The notes under the pieces are model-generated. The model saw nothing but the letters and a program-made list of their open reading frames with translations. It ran no database searches and was not told where the DNA came from. The translations under genes and the position numbers were made by a program. From a virus, in IMG/VR virus record IMGVR_UViG_3300020220_000032, positions 1-64,000 of that record: 64,000 nt of DNA, one strand, 5' to 3'. Positions 7,515 through 16,442 of this stretch are shown here, in pieces (the stretch's first letter is position 1; each line of letters begins with the position of its first letter).

Positions 7515-9368
7515 TTATTTTATTTCACAGGCACCACCAGCACAAGCCAATTCGCCAGTCAAATCTGTATTGTCTTCCAACTCAACAACATTACTTAAAT
7601 CAACATCGTGCAGAGTTTCCATTAACTTATTATACTTTTCTTCATCAATATCTTCAAAAGGTGCCTGTATGTATGTTCCACCGTCATAAGGCAATACTGA
7701 AAGACCATTGAAGTGTTCTTTATTTTCCCACATCCAATTACCAACGGCATCCCATTCGTGTTCGCGGATAGATACTGTTGCAGATATATTATGTGTGTTC
7801 ATACCTGTTCTATGACCTGGCTTAATCCAATTCTGATTGAACCATTTTACTCTTTCCAATAATTGTAATGGACTTTCACTACGAAGTATTGAACCCTCTG
7901 GTGACTTTTGTGGAACACCAATTACAGCAGTATCATGTGGGCGGAAGTATTCATCTTCTACCAATTCGGGATGATTGATTGAAAGATAAGTATAAATTGC
8001 CTCATTCTTACCAACACGAACACGGCGTAGATAATAGTCATTATGCCATGCATGAATGCCTGATGAACAACCCAATGTCAATGATGATGTTCCAGCAGGT
8101 TTAATCGTTGTTGTTCTTGCGGATTTATTGATACCGATAAGTTCCGCAACTCTTTCGTTTTCTTCTCTTGATGCCTTAGCAGCAGCTTTCAAATCCAACT
8201 TTTGAACTTTACCAGAACCGATACCTGTCATACCAACACCGAGAAGTGCATCCTTTTCAGTTGTTCTTTGCCATATTGGGCGAAGATAATGAAAATCCGT
8301 ATAACCTGCCTGCAATGTTCCGATGAAAGAAGCGGCACGAACTCTATCCTCCAAATCTTCTTGACTTTCAACATCAGAAACATTTACCTCACACAAGTTA
8401 CAAAATTGGAATGGGCGAAGTGCAATCTCACAACAAGGATTTGTTCCCCAATCTTTATCGTTGGAAAGATAAATACCCGGCTCACCTGCATTTGATAATT
8501 CTATTTTCTTCCAAAGTGATTTGAAAAATTCTTCTGTTACCTTACTACGAAGAAGAACCGCAGAATTATTCGCTCTGCCTCTTTGTGGATTGAGTTCCCA
8601 CCAATTTCCAAACTTACATGAAATCATATCGTCATCATCGGCAGAGAAAAGAGAAATAAGAGCTGCACGGCGAATACCACCGGCAAGAACTGCATCTGCA
8701 ATATGACAAACAATATCGTGAACTTCAATCGGTGAAAGTTGTTCACCGTCATTTTTAAGTTCAAGAATTGCTCTAATCTTTTCAATACAAATTCGTAGTG
8801 GTTCTGGACCCGGTGCCTTCCCACCACTTGTAATAAGACGGGCACCCTTGTGACGAATATCTGAATAATCAAAACGGATAGATGAACCACCGGTGAAATA
8901 TGATTTCGTCAAAGCTTTAATTGCATCTGCCCAACCTTCAATTGAGTCACCGATAAGAAATCTTCTTTCTTTTGATTTAGGTCTGTGGATTGGTGGCAAA
9001 CTTTCTACATGATGTTTCTGAACGGAATAACCTACACCGGTTCCACCAAGAAGAAGAAACATTACTTCACCGAAAGCACGCCAGTCATCTATTGGAAGAT
9101 AAGCACAATTGTATATTCTGTTAGGACTTATTTCTATTGGTTTACCACCGAATTGCAATGAACGCATTGATGGTAATACTTTCTTATCATATACCATTTT
9201 ATAGACATTTTCAATTTCATCTTTTAATTTTGGATATTTTCTTTGGTGCATTTTTTTATTTCGTGTCACCAATTCTTCCCAAGTTTCCCTACGATTTTTT
9301 TCGGGAATGAAACGAGCATACTTCATGTAAACTGTGATCTCAGACAAGATGCGATTGCTGATGTCCAT
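7515..9368 (-). CDS. nrdJ: Adenosylcobalamin-dependent ribonucleoside-triphosphate reductase (class II RNR)
   Basis: Reduces ribonucleotides to deoxyribonucleotides using a cobalamin-generated thiyl radical, needing no oxygen and no small subunit. 617 residues. Visible: N-terminal redox cysteine in RIYNCAYLP (C88), the GGTGVGYS loop at about 108-115, the catalytic loop NPCCEIAL with second Cys in FCNLCEVN, the TIKPAGTSSL segment near 430-440, and a C-terminal swinging-arm pair CAGGACEIK. It is shorter than the ~740-residue Lactobacillus monomeric enzyme. Thioredoxin at 1801-2058 is its likely electron donor. The host must supply or salvage cobalamin. It heads a unit after the helicase terminator. 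Confidence 0.95.
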   Translation of the reverse strand: MDISNRILSEITVYMKYARFIPEKNRRETWEELVTRNKKMHQRKYPKLKDEIENVYKMVYDKKVLPSMRSLQFGGKPIEISPNRIYNCAYLPIDDWRAFGEVMFLLLGGTGVGYSVQKHHVESLPPIHRPKSKERRFLIGDSIEGWADAIKALTKSYFTGGSSIRFDYSDIRHKGARLITSGGKAPGPEPLRICIEKIRAILELKNDGEQLSPIEVHDIVCHIADAVLAGGIRRAALISLFSADDDDMISCKFGNWWELNPQRGRANNSAVLLRSKVTEEFFKSLWKKIELSNAGEPGIYLSNDKDWGTNPCCEIALRPFQFCNLCEVNVSDVESQEDLEDRVRAASFIGTLQAGYTDFHYLRPIWQRTTEKDALLGVGMTGIGSGKVQKLDLKAAAKASREENERVAELIGINKSARTTTIKPAGTSSLTLGCSSGIHAWHNDYYLRRVRVGKNEAIYTYLSINHPELVEDEYFRPHDTAVIGVPQKSPEGSILRSESPLQLLERVKWFNQNWIKPGHRTGMNTHNISATVSIREHEWDAVGNWMWENKEHFNGLSVLPYDGGTYIQAPFEDIDEEKYNKLMETLHDVDLSNVVELEDNTDLTGELACAGGACEIK

Positions 9369-9413
9369 TTATTTCTCCATTGATTTTTTTATTGAAAACG
9401 GTATTTTTTAGGT

Positions 9414-9421
9414 ATAAATCA
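9414..9421 (-). promoter_or_regulatory. Possible promoter octamer variant TGATTTAT
   Basis: Minus-strand TGATTTATACC directly follows the helicase terminator hairpin and lies 45 bp upstream of the nrdJ ATG. It departs from ATATTTAT at two positions, so this is a weak call based on position. Confidence 0.3.
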
Positions 9422-9450
9422 AAACCATACACGAATAAGTATATGGTTTT
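9421..9450 (-). terminator. Terminator hairpin after the helicase gene
   Basis: Stem AAAACCATA / TATGGTTTT with a 12-nt loop, 38 bp past the helicase stop. A second, weaker stem (AGTGG / CCACT, followed by seven T on the minus strand) lies nearer the stop at about 9460-9487. Confidence 0.55.
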
Positions 9451-9487
9451 GGATAAAAAAAGTGGGTTTTTCTAAATTATTTTTCCA

Positions 9488-10840
9488 CTAAAACCCTTCC
9501 AATTCTTTGAACTTTTGTGAAAGAGCTTTCTTAACATTCACGTCACCTTTCATTGATGTTTGAACATTTTGTCCCATGTCAGAACTTGGTTCGTATATTT
9601 CAATGTGGCCAGTCATTGTATTTATTTTACTTGGGAATGTCATACCATCAGGACCGAAACGATTTTTAATAATATGCCATCTGCCTGTTCCACCAACTTT
9701 ATCATTCAATTTTCTTGATAGAGACATAATGAAATCTGCAATCATAATTTTGTTATATGATTCTGAAACTTTACCACCTTCAATCACATCATCTTCAAGA
9801 GCAGAACGATTTGCTTGTGATGCAGTCCAAATAGGTATTCCATAAGTTCCGCCAACACCACGCAAGTCTTCATAAATATCATTTAGTTCCAATCTTTTAT
9901 CACCGGCTTTTGCAGGTCTTATCAAGTCTGCATAATCAACTATAACTAAATCAGGTGGTTTACCTTGACTGATGCATTTCTCTATATGTGATGTTATTGT
10001 TGTGATACTTGCGGTTTTGGTTGGATAATACTTTACAATCAAGTCACCTTTGATAGTTTCCATTGTATCACGGATTTTCTCTTGTGCATATTCTTCGTTA
10101 AGATTTTGAAATGCAATCTTTGTAAAGTAAGCATCAAATCTTCTTGCAACATAAAACTGATTGAGTTCAAGTGTATAATAAACAACTCTCTTACCGGCCT
10201 TAACTGCTTGAGCGGCAATACTTACCAATCCCCAAGACTTACCGCCACCGGCAGGAGCAATGATAACACCCAACTCACCAGCAGCCAATCCACCGTTTGT
10301 AATATCATCAACTACATTCCATCCAGTAGATACACAACTTCTTGCACCTTCTTCATAACGAGCAATAATATCTACAAGATATTCATGTCCAATATCTTTG
10401 TCAGTTCCGGCTTTCAATGCAGTATCAATTTTCTTTTTTATTAAATCATACTTACCACTCTTAAGCAAATCAACCGACTCAATAATTGCAACTTTCATCT
10501 TTTGATTTTTACAAAATTCAAGAGTAGTTGATTTAACATATTCTGCATCAGAACTATCTTTATACTTTGCACTTTCTTTCAGAGCATCTGCAATAGTGCT
10601 CTTCAAAACTTTATCTTCAACGGTAATCAATTCAGACTTGAAAACTTCAGCAGTTGGTGCAGTTTTATACTTCTCATAATAGGACATTATCTTTTCAACA
10701 ACCCAACTATTTGCTTGAGACTCAAAATAATTTGGTTCGATAATATCTGAAACTTGTTGTAAAAATGCTCTATCGTTTAATAATGAAGTGACTACTTTTG
10801 TCTGAAAGGTATGACCATATTGGGATAAATTATCCTGCAT
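9488..10840 (-). CDS. Replicative DNA helicase (T4 gp41 / DnaB-like)
   Basis: 450-residue RecA-fold hexameric helicase that unwinds DNA at the fork. Walker A APAGGGKS at 195-202, Walker B hydrophobic strand DLVIVDYADLIRP near 298-310, DnaB motif-3-like segment with WTASQANR near 340, and the C-terminal arginine-finger-type region. The N-terminal ~150 residues form the helical collar that contacts primase in this family. Overlaps the exonuclease gene by 11 bp, giving the order gp32, uvsX, rnh, helicase in one unit. Confidence 0.93.
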   Translation of the reverse strand: MQDNLSQYGHTFQTKVVTSLLNDRAFLQQVSDIIEPNYFESQANSWVVEKIMSYYEKYKTAPTAEVFKSELITVEDKVLKSTIADALKESAKYKDSSDAEYVKSTTLEFCKNQKMKVAIIESVDLLKSGKYDLIKKKIDTALKAGTDKDIGHEYLVDIIARYEEGARSCVSTGWNVVDDITNGGLAAGELGVIIAPAGGGKSWGLVSIAAQAVKAGKRVVYYTLELNQFYVARRFDAYFTKIAFQNLNEEYAQEKIRDTMETIKGDLIVKYYPTKTASITTITSHIEKCISQGKPPDLVIVDYADLIRPAKAGDKRLELNDIYEDLRGVGGTYGIPIWTASQANRSALEDDVIEGGKVSESYNKIMIADFIMSLSRKLNDKVGGTGRWHIIKNRFGPDGMTFPSKINTMTGHIEIYEPSSDMGQNVQTSMKGDVNVKKALSQKFKELEGF

Positions 10841-11876
10841 ATTTGTTCCTAATGGAATTTAATGTTGTAAAATTATTTTGAACCCATACATCCCAATTCA
10901 ATAAAACATTTTGTAGTTTATCTTCTACAAATAGTTTATTCAGTTCAACTTTATTTATACCGTCAATTTCACCATCAACTAAATGTCTTAATGTTGATTT
11001 GGTGCTTTGTGAAATTTCAACATCACTTAATTGCATTATTCTATGATTGGTTTGCAATACATTTAGGTTGTTCTTTAATTCTTGAATTGCTTTGGATTTA
11101 TTATCATGTAATTTACAAATTTCTACGAACATTTCCAAATCAATTTTTCTTTTTTCTGATAATTCTGGAAAGAATTTTAATATCGTTTTGTCACCGAGAC
11201 CACGAATGCCAACTACATTATCACTCTTATCGCCAAGTAAAGATTTGTATATGATATAATTCTCACACCAAATACCCGTTTCTTCCAAAAGGTTTTCTGG
11301 TGTATACATTTTCTTTTTGGTTGGCAGATAAACACTAACTCTATCCGAAACCAATTGTAAAAAGTCTCGGTCATTGGAAAGTATTACACATTTTTCTTTG
11401 AAATAAGAAGAAAGGTAGGCAATCACATCATCTGCTTCTATTTTATCAATGGAGATTATTGTTAGTGGCAAATTTTGTAGGTATGAAAAAACACGAAACA
11501 GTTGATACTTAATTGAGGATTGTTCATCTTCAATATCTTCAAACCCAACTACACGGTTTAACCGTGACTTGATTGCCCTACCTTCCTTATAGTTTGAATA
11601 AATTTCTTTTCTTCTCTGTGAACCACCCTTACCATCAAAGACAACAACAACCCGTGTGGGATTAACCATACGGATTGTTGCTCCAAGAGACTTCAAGAAA
11701 CCAGATAATCCACCAACATGAATACCATCTTCGTTTAATGTTGGGATGGCAGAAAATGTGCGTATAAAAAGGTTCATCCCATCTACAATCAAAACCTTAC
11801 TATCACGATGATAGTTCTCTTGTTCTTGTTTTTCTGTTTCTATTTCTTGTAAAAGTCTTTGATATTTACGGTTCAT
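10830..11876 (-). CDS. rnh: 5'-3' exonuclease / RNase H of the FEN family (T4 rnh-like)
   Basis: 348 residues. PIN/FEN nuclease domain beginning KVLIVDGMNLF (D32) with later acidic positions VVVFDGKGG (about 78-86), KIEADDVIAYL (about 146-156) and LSNDRDFLQL (about 165-175). A helix-3-turn-helix DNA-binding segment follows (GDKSDNVVGIRGLGDKT). It removes RNA primers and flaps from lagging-strand fragments. An N-terminal ~25-residue charged extension precedes the core. ATGA overlap with uvsX upstream and 11-bp overlap with the helicase downstream point to translational coupling. Confidence 0.9.
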   Translation of the reverse strand: MNRKYQRLLQEIETEKQEQENYHRDSKVLIVDGMNLFIRTFSAIPTLNEDGIHVGGLSGFLKSLGATIRMVNPTRVVVVFDGKGGSQRRKEIYSNYKEGRAIKSRLNRVVGFEDIEDEQSSIKYQLFRVFSYLQNLPLTIISIDKIEADDVIAYLSSYFKEKCVILSNDRDFLQLVSDRVSVYLPTKKKMYTPENLLEETGIWCENYIIYKSLLGDKSDNVVGIRGLGDKTILKFFPELSEKRKIDLEMFVEICKLHDNKSKAIQELKNNLNVLQTNHRIMQLSDVEISQSTKSTLRHLVDGEIDGINKVELNKLFVEDKLQNVLLNWDVWVQNNFTTLNSIRNKYAG

Positions 11877-13021
11877 ACTTCATCTTGTAATAATGGTTCA
11901 TCGGAAAGTGTTACGTCATCTATGCGTGCCTCATCCAGTTTCTTATATTTCATAATTACTTTCTCAGCGATTTCATCATAAACTATATCATACAATTGGG
12001 GATTACTCATAATCTTTTCAACAAATTCCTTTGATTGAAACTTAATGACTTCTCCAGTTCTTTTGTCTGTCCATGAATACCATGCACCAGATTGAGAAAC
12101 AAGATTGTGTTCTTTCATCACAGTTAGCCATGATGAATAATCATCTATACCACTATCAAAATAAACTTCATATTCACATTCACGCAGCGGAGGACCTACT
12201 CTGTTCTTCACCAATTTCGCCTTAATCCTTGAACCAACAATTTCATCACGACCTTCTCTCTTTGCTTTTATGGCACCGATTGAAGAAAGACGAAGACGAA
12301 CAGAAGCATGGAAAGGAATACCTTTACCACCAGGTGTTGTCCAAGGATCAGAAAATGCTGGAGCATTGAGTTTCTGACGAAGTTGATTTGTAATAATCAA
12401 ACAAATACGCTCTCTACCGATAAGATTTGTAATTTTTCTCATTGCCTTTGAAATGATAAGTGCCTTTGCCGTAGCATAACCATCCTTATCAAAGTCTGCA
12501 GCCATTTCTGTTTTAGTGGATGCACCGGCTATCGAATCAACTACTATCGTTACCAATCTATCTTTATCAGATGAACGAACCTTATCAATGATAACATCAA
12601 CAGTTTCAAAAATATCTTCTACGGTTTCCAATGGAATGTATAACATATCTTTCAAGTTCAAACCGATTGCGGTTAGATATTCAGTTGATATTGCATTCTC
12701 GGTATCAATATAAACAGCAAGACCACCTTTCTTTTGTGTGTTAAGAAGTGCATGGGCTGCCAATAGAGATTTACCAGATTGTTCGAGACCTGTTATTTCA
12801 GATACACGACCAACAGGAAAACCACCATACTTACGATTAGAAATGGCCAAATCCAACATGGTTGAGCCAGTTCCTACCCATTCTTTTACTATCGTAGGTG
12901 CATCACTATCACCTTCAAGAAAGTAAGCAGTCTTAATGTTTTGAGTTTTGAATTGTTTGTTTATAGTTTCGGCAATGAGCCCACCGAGTTCATCGGAAAG
13001 ATCACTCTTTGATTTTGCCAT
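11873..13021 (-). CDS. uvsX: UvsX-like RecA recombinase
   Basis: 382 residues. Walker A GLEQSGKS at 78-85, strand AVYIDTENA carrying the catalytic Glu near 108, Walker B-type VVDSIAGAS near 160, and L2-region ITNQLRQKL followed by PGGKGIPFHASVRLRL. These are the RecA/UvsX core elements for ATP-driven strand exchange in recombination-dependent replication and repair. It lies 12 bp after gp32, as part of the recombination-replication unit. Confidence 0.94.
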   Translation of the reverse strand: MAKSKSDLSDELGGLIAETINKQFKTQNIKTAYFLEGDSDAPTIVKEWVGTGSTMLDLAISNRKYGGFPVGRVSEITGLEQSGKSLLAAHALLNTQKKGGLAVYIDTENAISTEYLTAIGLNLKDMLYIPLETVEDIFETVDVIIDKVRSSDKDRLVTIVVDSIAGASTKTEMAADFDKDGYATAKALIISKAMRKITNLIGRERICLIITNQLRQKLNAPAFSDPWTTPGGKGIPFHASVRLRLSSIGAIKAKREGRDEIVGSRIKAKLVKNRVGPPLRECEYEVYFDSGIDDYSSWLTVMKEHNLVSQSGAWYSWTDKRTGEVIKFQSKEFVEKIMSNPQLYDIVYDEIAEKVIMKYKKLDEARIDDVTLSDEPLLQDEV

Positions 13022-13033
13022 AACTCACCCTTA

Positions 13034-13789
13034 TTAAAATAAATCATCAAATGTAACACCGACATCTTCTGCAGGTGTGTTTGAGCTGTCACTCTTTTCT
13101 TGTTTGTAATTGAGATCTTTTGATTCTTCTTCTTGTGAAGAAGCACCCATCCAAGTTTGTAACTGAATCTTCAAATCATCATAAGATGGTTCTGGATACA
13201 ATTCTGTAATTTGTGGTTGTGACTTAATCTTTTCAAGAACTTCTGCACTTTCTGTAATAGGTGTTTCTTTTGGTTTAACACGAATACTTGTTTCTGCATA
13301 AGTCTTACCGGCTTCTTCTGGTGACTTAACGGTAACAACAATGTCACGACCAGATTTTGCATCAGACAAATCACCGTAATCAGGATCAACAAAGAAAGCA
13401 AGTAGTTCTTCATAAATTTGTTTACCAAATCCCCAAAACTTTACACCTTCATTTTCTTGACCACGAACAATAACAGGAACATAGATACGCATTTTGGGTT
13501 CCAATTTTCTACCCATTACCCAATCTTCTTTATCACCAGTTTGTTTAAGTTTTTCTGCAAACTCAACCACTGGATCAGGACGACCAAATGATGCAGGAGA
13601 AAGAATAGATCTCTTACCCAAATTGTAATGGAAATACAATTCGATAAACGGATTTTCTCTGTTATGAATGTAGGGAACAATTCTGATTTGAGTTTCACCC
13701 GGATCGGGTTTCCAAATGTTAGATGTGCGATTGTTTGTGTTTTTTAGAGAGTTCAAACGACTCTTGATTGCATCTAGGTTAATAGCCAT
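13034..13789 (-). CDS. Single-stranded DNA-binding protein (T4 gp32-like)
   Basis: 251 residues. The N-terminus (INLDAIKSRLNSLKNTNNRT) fits the gp32 B-domain for cooperative self-interaction, followed by an OB-fold core with WKPDPGETQIRIVPY and YFHYNLGKRSILSPASFG. The tail is acidic and Ser-rich, ending VTFDDLF, the usual protein-recruiting tail of SSBs. The zinc-finger cysteines of T4 gp32 are not seen, as in many marine relatives. Shine-Dalgarno TTGGAG precedes the ATG. First gene of the replication unit. Confidence 0.92.
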   Translation of the reverse strand: MAINLDAIKSRLNSLKNTNNRTSNIWKPDPGETQIRIVPYIHNRENPFIELYFHYNLGKRSILSPASFGRPDPVVEFAEKLKQTGDKEDWVMGRKLEPKMRIYVPVIVRGQENEGVKFWGFGKQIYEELLAFFVDPDYGDLSDAKSGRDIVVTVKSPEEAGKTYAETSIRVKPKETPITESAEVLEKIKSQPQITELYPEPSYDDLKIQLQTWMGASSQEEESKDLNYKQEKSDSSNTPAEDVGVTFDDLF

Positions 13790-13809
13790 GATGTTTCTCC
13801 AAATGTGTA

Positions 13810-13817
13810 ATAAATAA
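13810..13817 (-). promoter_or_regulatory. Possible promoter octamer variant TTATTTAT
   Basis: Minus-strand ATTATTTATTAC, 21 bp upstream of the gp32-like ATG. It differs from the consensus at one base. Together with the copy at 13916 it may give gp32 two starts. Confidence 0.4.
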
Positions 13818-13915
13818 TGTTTAATCGTTACTAAAAGAATGTTATGTCTAATAGAACAATACTAATATATGAATTTAATGTTTAATAAGCAAGCAATTTT
13901 TATTTTATTCTATAA

Positions 13916-13923
13916 ATAAATAT
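13916..13923 (-). promoter_or_regulatory. Promoter-like octamer fused to a terminator stem
   Basis: Minus-strand CCCATATTTATTTATAG. The first four bases of the octamer are also the last pairs of the preceding hairpin. It lies 127 bp upstream of the gp32-like start, the longest such distance here. Confidence 0.5.
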
Positions 13924-13947
13924 GGGAAATCCGAAGATTTCCCATAT
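13920..13947 (-). terminator. Terminator hairpin after the ParB-like gene
   Basis: Perfect 12-bp stem (minus strand ATATGGGAAATC / GATTTCCCATAT) closed by a TTCG tetraloop, 3 bp past the stop codon. No clean U-tract follows; the sequence continues into an octamer. Confidence 0.65.
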
Positions 13948-13949
13948 TA

Positions 13950-14786
13950 TCATTTATTGTATTTCATAAGTTCCTTTAATCTACGAACAATCGTTTCTGG
14001 TATTTTTTCCACATTGAATGTGTTATCAACCCAAGCTGGTGCATCATCTGTTTGAGGCATAACATCACGCTTTGGAGCACCTGCAACTGGAGGACTTTGT
14101 TTTTTCAATGTTTCTACATTACCCCAAATATAGTCCGCAATCGCTTCTGGTGTATCGCCTTTATCATATTTCTTAAACACTTCAACAACTGGCTCTTTTA
14201 TATTATCAATAACATATTTTTTCAATTCACTCTCACCAACTTGAAACAGATTTACACCACCACCGGCTGCAGTTGGAACTGTTCCAGTTTGAGCAGCAAT
14301 ACCAATTTGAGTGGCTTTAAGTGCTTCGAGTGGTTTTTTAATATCCGTTAAATCAACTGCCTTTATCTTTGCATCAGGATTAAGACAGAATACTTGTGAC
14401 CAACGGTGGTGTCCGTCAATAACAAATTTACCACCACCACCTGTTACAATTGATTTTCCAGCAGGTGCAACTACACCACCTTTCAAACAGGCCTCTGCAC
14501 TTGCAGCATCTTTTAACGGATAGCTCAATGATTTATCCATAACAACTTCATTTTGAGTTGGCTGTAAATCTGTGCAAACAGGAGAAGCGGCAGATGTTTT
14601 AACTGGAGCATCTGACGATAAAGATTTTATGGCATCAACAAATTTAGGATCCTTTATATTATCACCCAGCTCTTTTACAAATGAAACATAATCTTTTTTA
14701 AGAATTTTTTTCAATTCTTCTTGTGCATCTTCTTCATTTAGTTTTACTTTAACTTCGTTTACTAAACTTTTCAATGAATTTTTCAT
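13950..14786 (-). CDS. ParB-like (DGHHRW) protein, candidate packaged protein
   Basis: 278 residues from the ATG at 14786 (GAGAG at a 7-nt spacing; an ATG two codons earlier is possible). The core has LQPTQNEV near 75-82 and FVIDGHHRW near 121-129, the ParB/sulfiredoxin-fold signature in which the DGHHR loop binds nucleotide or phosphate. The N-terminus MKNSLKSLVNEVKVKLNEED resembles a capsid-targeting helix with L-V-N-E. A paralogue with the same core lies at 43319-44329 beside the capsid genes. It ends the cassette just upstream of gp32. Role unknown: nuclease, CTPase-like switch or structural. Confidence 0.7.
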   Translation of the reverse strand: MKNSLKSLVNEVKVKLNEEDAQEELKKILKKDYVSFVKELGDNIKDPKFVDAIKSLSSDAPVKTSAASPVCTDLQPTQNEVVMDKSLSYPLKDAASAEACLKGGVVAPAGKSIVTGGGGKFVIDGHHRWSQVFCLNPDAKIKAVDLTDIKKPLEALKATQIGIAAQTGTVPTAAGGGVNLFQVGESELKKYVIDNIKEPVVEVFKKYDKGDTPEAIADYIWGNVETLKKQSPPVAGAPKRDVMPQTDDAPAWVDNTFNVEKIPETIVRRLKELMKYNK

Positions 14787-14797
14787 CAACATTCTCT

Positions 14798-15442
14798 CTA
14801 AATCGTATTAACAAATTCTTCTTGTATTTTAAGTTCTTCTGGCGATGCCTGACCAGTTTTACCCCAATCTGGAAGAACAGACATTATATGAAATGCCTTA
14901 GCACTTCTAACATCTTTCATCCACTTTCCTGATGTTGGATTATCTTTATTTTTTAATATGTTCACATGATTTGCACCAGGAAAAACATATAATGGCATAC
15001 CACTTTCTTTTGCCAACATCACAGAATGTTTTAATGGAACTATATTATCACTACCGCCGTGAATAATTGCACCGTTACCGCTAATTTCAGAACCAGTTAA
15101 AGTTACCGTTGGCCATTGTCTATTCCATGCAGGAGCAACAAGGTAAACGGTATCTGGCTTTTTTGCACCCATTGATAATGCCTGAAGAAGTATTGCTCCA
15201 CCACGTGAATAAGCAATCAATGTTTTAGGATTTTCTTCATTCAAATACAATATCGCTTTTTCAATATCTTCGGTTGTTACACTTGTTGAGTCAGAAAAAG
15301 CAGGACATCCTGTATCTTGTTCTGGACTTGTCCATTCTACATTACACGCATCAACCCGCATATCTTTTGGTTTCATCCCATATCCATGAAATGCACCCTT
15401 TTCAATTTCAATTTCTTTTAGCAAGTCAATTAACTTAATCAT
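14798..15442 (-). CDS. Alpha/beta hydrolase-fold protein with capsid-targeting-like N-terminus
   Basis: 214 residues. Nucleophile elbow LIAYSRGGAI (S79; family consensus G-x-S-x-G with Ala in the first place), acid candidate in HGGSDNIVP (D132), and histidine in PGANHVN (H159), so a complete Ser-Asp-His triad is visible. The fold covers small serine esterases and lipases. The first ten residues, MIKLIDLLKE, nearly repeat those of the nucleotidyltransferase at 6195-7070, which otherwise differs, suggesting a shared sorting peptide. It lies 2 bp after the next gene upstream. Substrate unknown; a cell-envelope or small ester target is possible. Confidence 0.75.
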   Translation of the reverse strand: MIKLIDLLKEIEIEKGAFHGYGMKPKDMRVDACNVEWTSPEQDTGCPAFSDSTSVTTEDIEKAILYLNEENPKTLIAYSRGGAILLQALSMGAKKPDTVYLVAPAWNRQWPTVTLTGSEISGNGAIIHGGSDNIVPLKHSVMLAKESGMPLYVFPGANHVNILKNKDNPTSGKWMKDVRSAKAFHIMSVLPDWGKTGQASPEELKIQEEFVNTI

Positions 15443-15444
15443 TT

Positions 15445-16068
15445 TTATCTTATATTGTTTGATAACAAATGAGTTCTTACTATTTCTTTTATCTTCTTAC
15501 GAAGTTTATTTTTTAATCTTTCTTCAACCTTATCTGATTTTTTTTGTGGTTCTTCCGATTCAGGAGGAACTTCATTAGTCTGAATAGCAGTATCTACTTC
15601 TTCTTGTATTTTCAAAGAAATTTTCTCAGCAACATGATTTAATTCTGACAAAAACATTTCTATAACTTCTTCATCTTCGGCCGTCAATCTTCTTTTAATA
15701 AAACCGGATATTTTTTCTGTTAATTTTTGAATATCATTTTCATGTTTTTCTTTTTCACTTTCAGTATATGGCATACTTTTTAATGAATTAACTGCCTTAT
15801 AGAGTGTAATTAAATCTGAATTGTTATGGAATCTAGACGATATTGATTGTAACGAGTCCTTACCACTTCGGTATGAATCTGAATTAAACAATTTCTTAAA
15901 TAAAAATTTTATAGATGAAGGACTTTCCTTTGGAAACATATACAATATATTACCCTTCCCCTTTTCTGCCAAATTTAATGCATCAATTAATACAATATAA
16001 GTAAAAGGACTAATTGCAGATTGCGATATTGATTCATTTACGATTTTTCTTTTCATTTTTTTACTCAT
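15445..16068 (-). CDS. Unknown helical protein, candidate packaged protein
   Basis: 207 residues, helical and highly charged, no recognisable enzyme motif. N-terminus MSKKMKRKIVNESISQS carries an I-V-N-E-S site like the neighbours. The central EEPQKKSDKVEERL stretch is a likely linker, and the last 25 residues (KLRKKIKEIVRTHLL) are a basic amphipathic helix. ATGA overlap with the upstream gene at 16065-16394 and 2 bp to the hydrolase downstream. Confidence 0.65.
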   Translation of the reverse strand: MSKKMKRKIVNESISQSAISPFTYIVLIDALNLAEKGKGNILYMFPKESPSSIKFLFKKLFNSDSYRSGKDSLQSISSRFHNNSDLITLYKAVNSLKSMPYTESEKEKHENDIQKLTEKISGFIKRRLTAEDEEVIEMFLSELNHVAEKISLKIQEEVDTAIQTNEVPPESEEPQKKSDKVEERLKNKLRKKIKEIVRTHLLSNNIR

Positions 16069-16394
16069 GGTATTAGAGTTATTTTTGAGTCTTTTTGGAT
16101 CAAATAAACACTTATACTTGTTTTTTTATTAAAAAAGTGTAATTTACCAGACATTGGCTTTTTATATTCGTAGCCAATTGATTTTAGTGCATCTATTATC
16201 TCATGTTCTTTATACTTACTAGCATCTATAACATTATCCGGAAGCATTGATATATCTGTTAGTTTCTTTTTTAGTTCATCAAAAATTGTATCAAATCCAC
16301 TTGCTTCATTGATAAAGTTAAACTTGCAAAAAACATTTACAAGTTTTTTTGTAATTTCATTTATCAAATTTTCTTTGTTGTGTTTATTTTTCAT
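16065..16394 (-). CDS. Unknown small protein
   Basis: 109 residues. N-terminal helix MKNKHNKENLINEITKKLV, then FNFINEASGFDTIFDEL, with two possible L/I-x-E cleavage-like sites (LINE, FINEA). The C-terminal half (YEYKKPMSGKLHFFNKKTSI) reads as an alpha/beta mini-domain. No function recognised. First gene of the cassette that includes the hydrolase and the ParB-like protein; octamer 35 bp upstream. Confidence 0.6.
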   Translation of the reverse strand: MKNKHNKENLINEITKKLVNVFCKFNFINEASGFDTIFDELKKKLTDISMLPDNVIDASKYKEHEIIDALKSIGYEYKKPMSGKLHFFNKKTSISVYLIQKDSKITLIP

Positions 16395-16429
16395 GTTTTA
16401 TCTTTTAATTGTTCTCATAATAAATATAG

Positions 16430-16437
16430 AATTGAAA
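16430..16437 (-). promoter_or_regulatory. Promoter-like octamer ATATTTAT
   Basis: Minus-strand TCTATATTTATTATG, 35 bp upstream of the ATG at 16394. Confidence 0.6.
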
Positions 16438-16442
16438 TTAAA

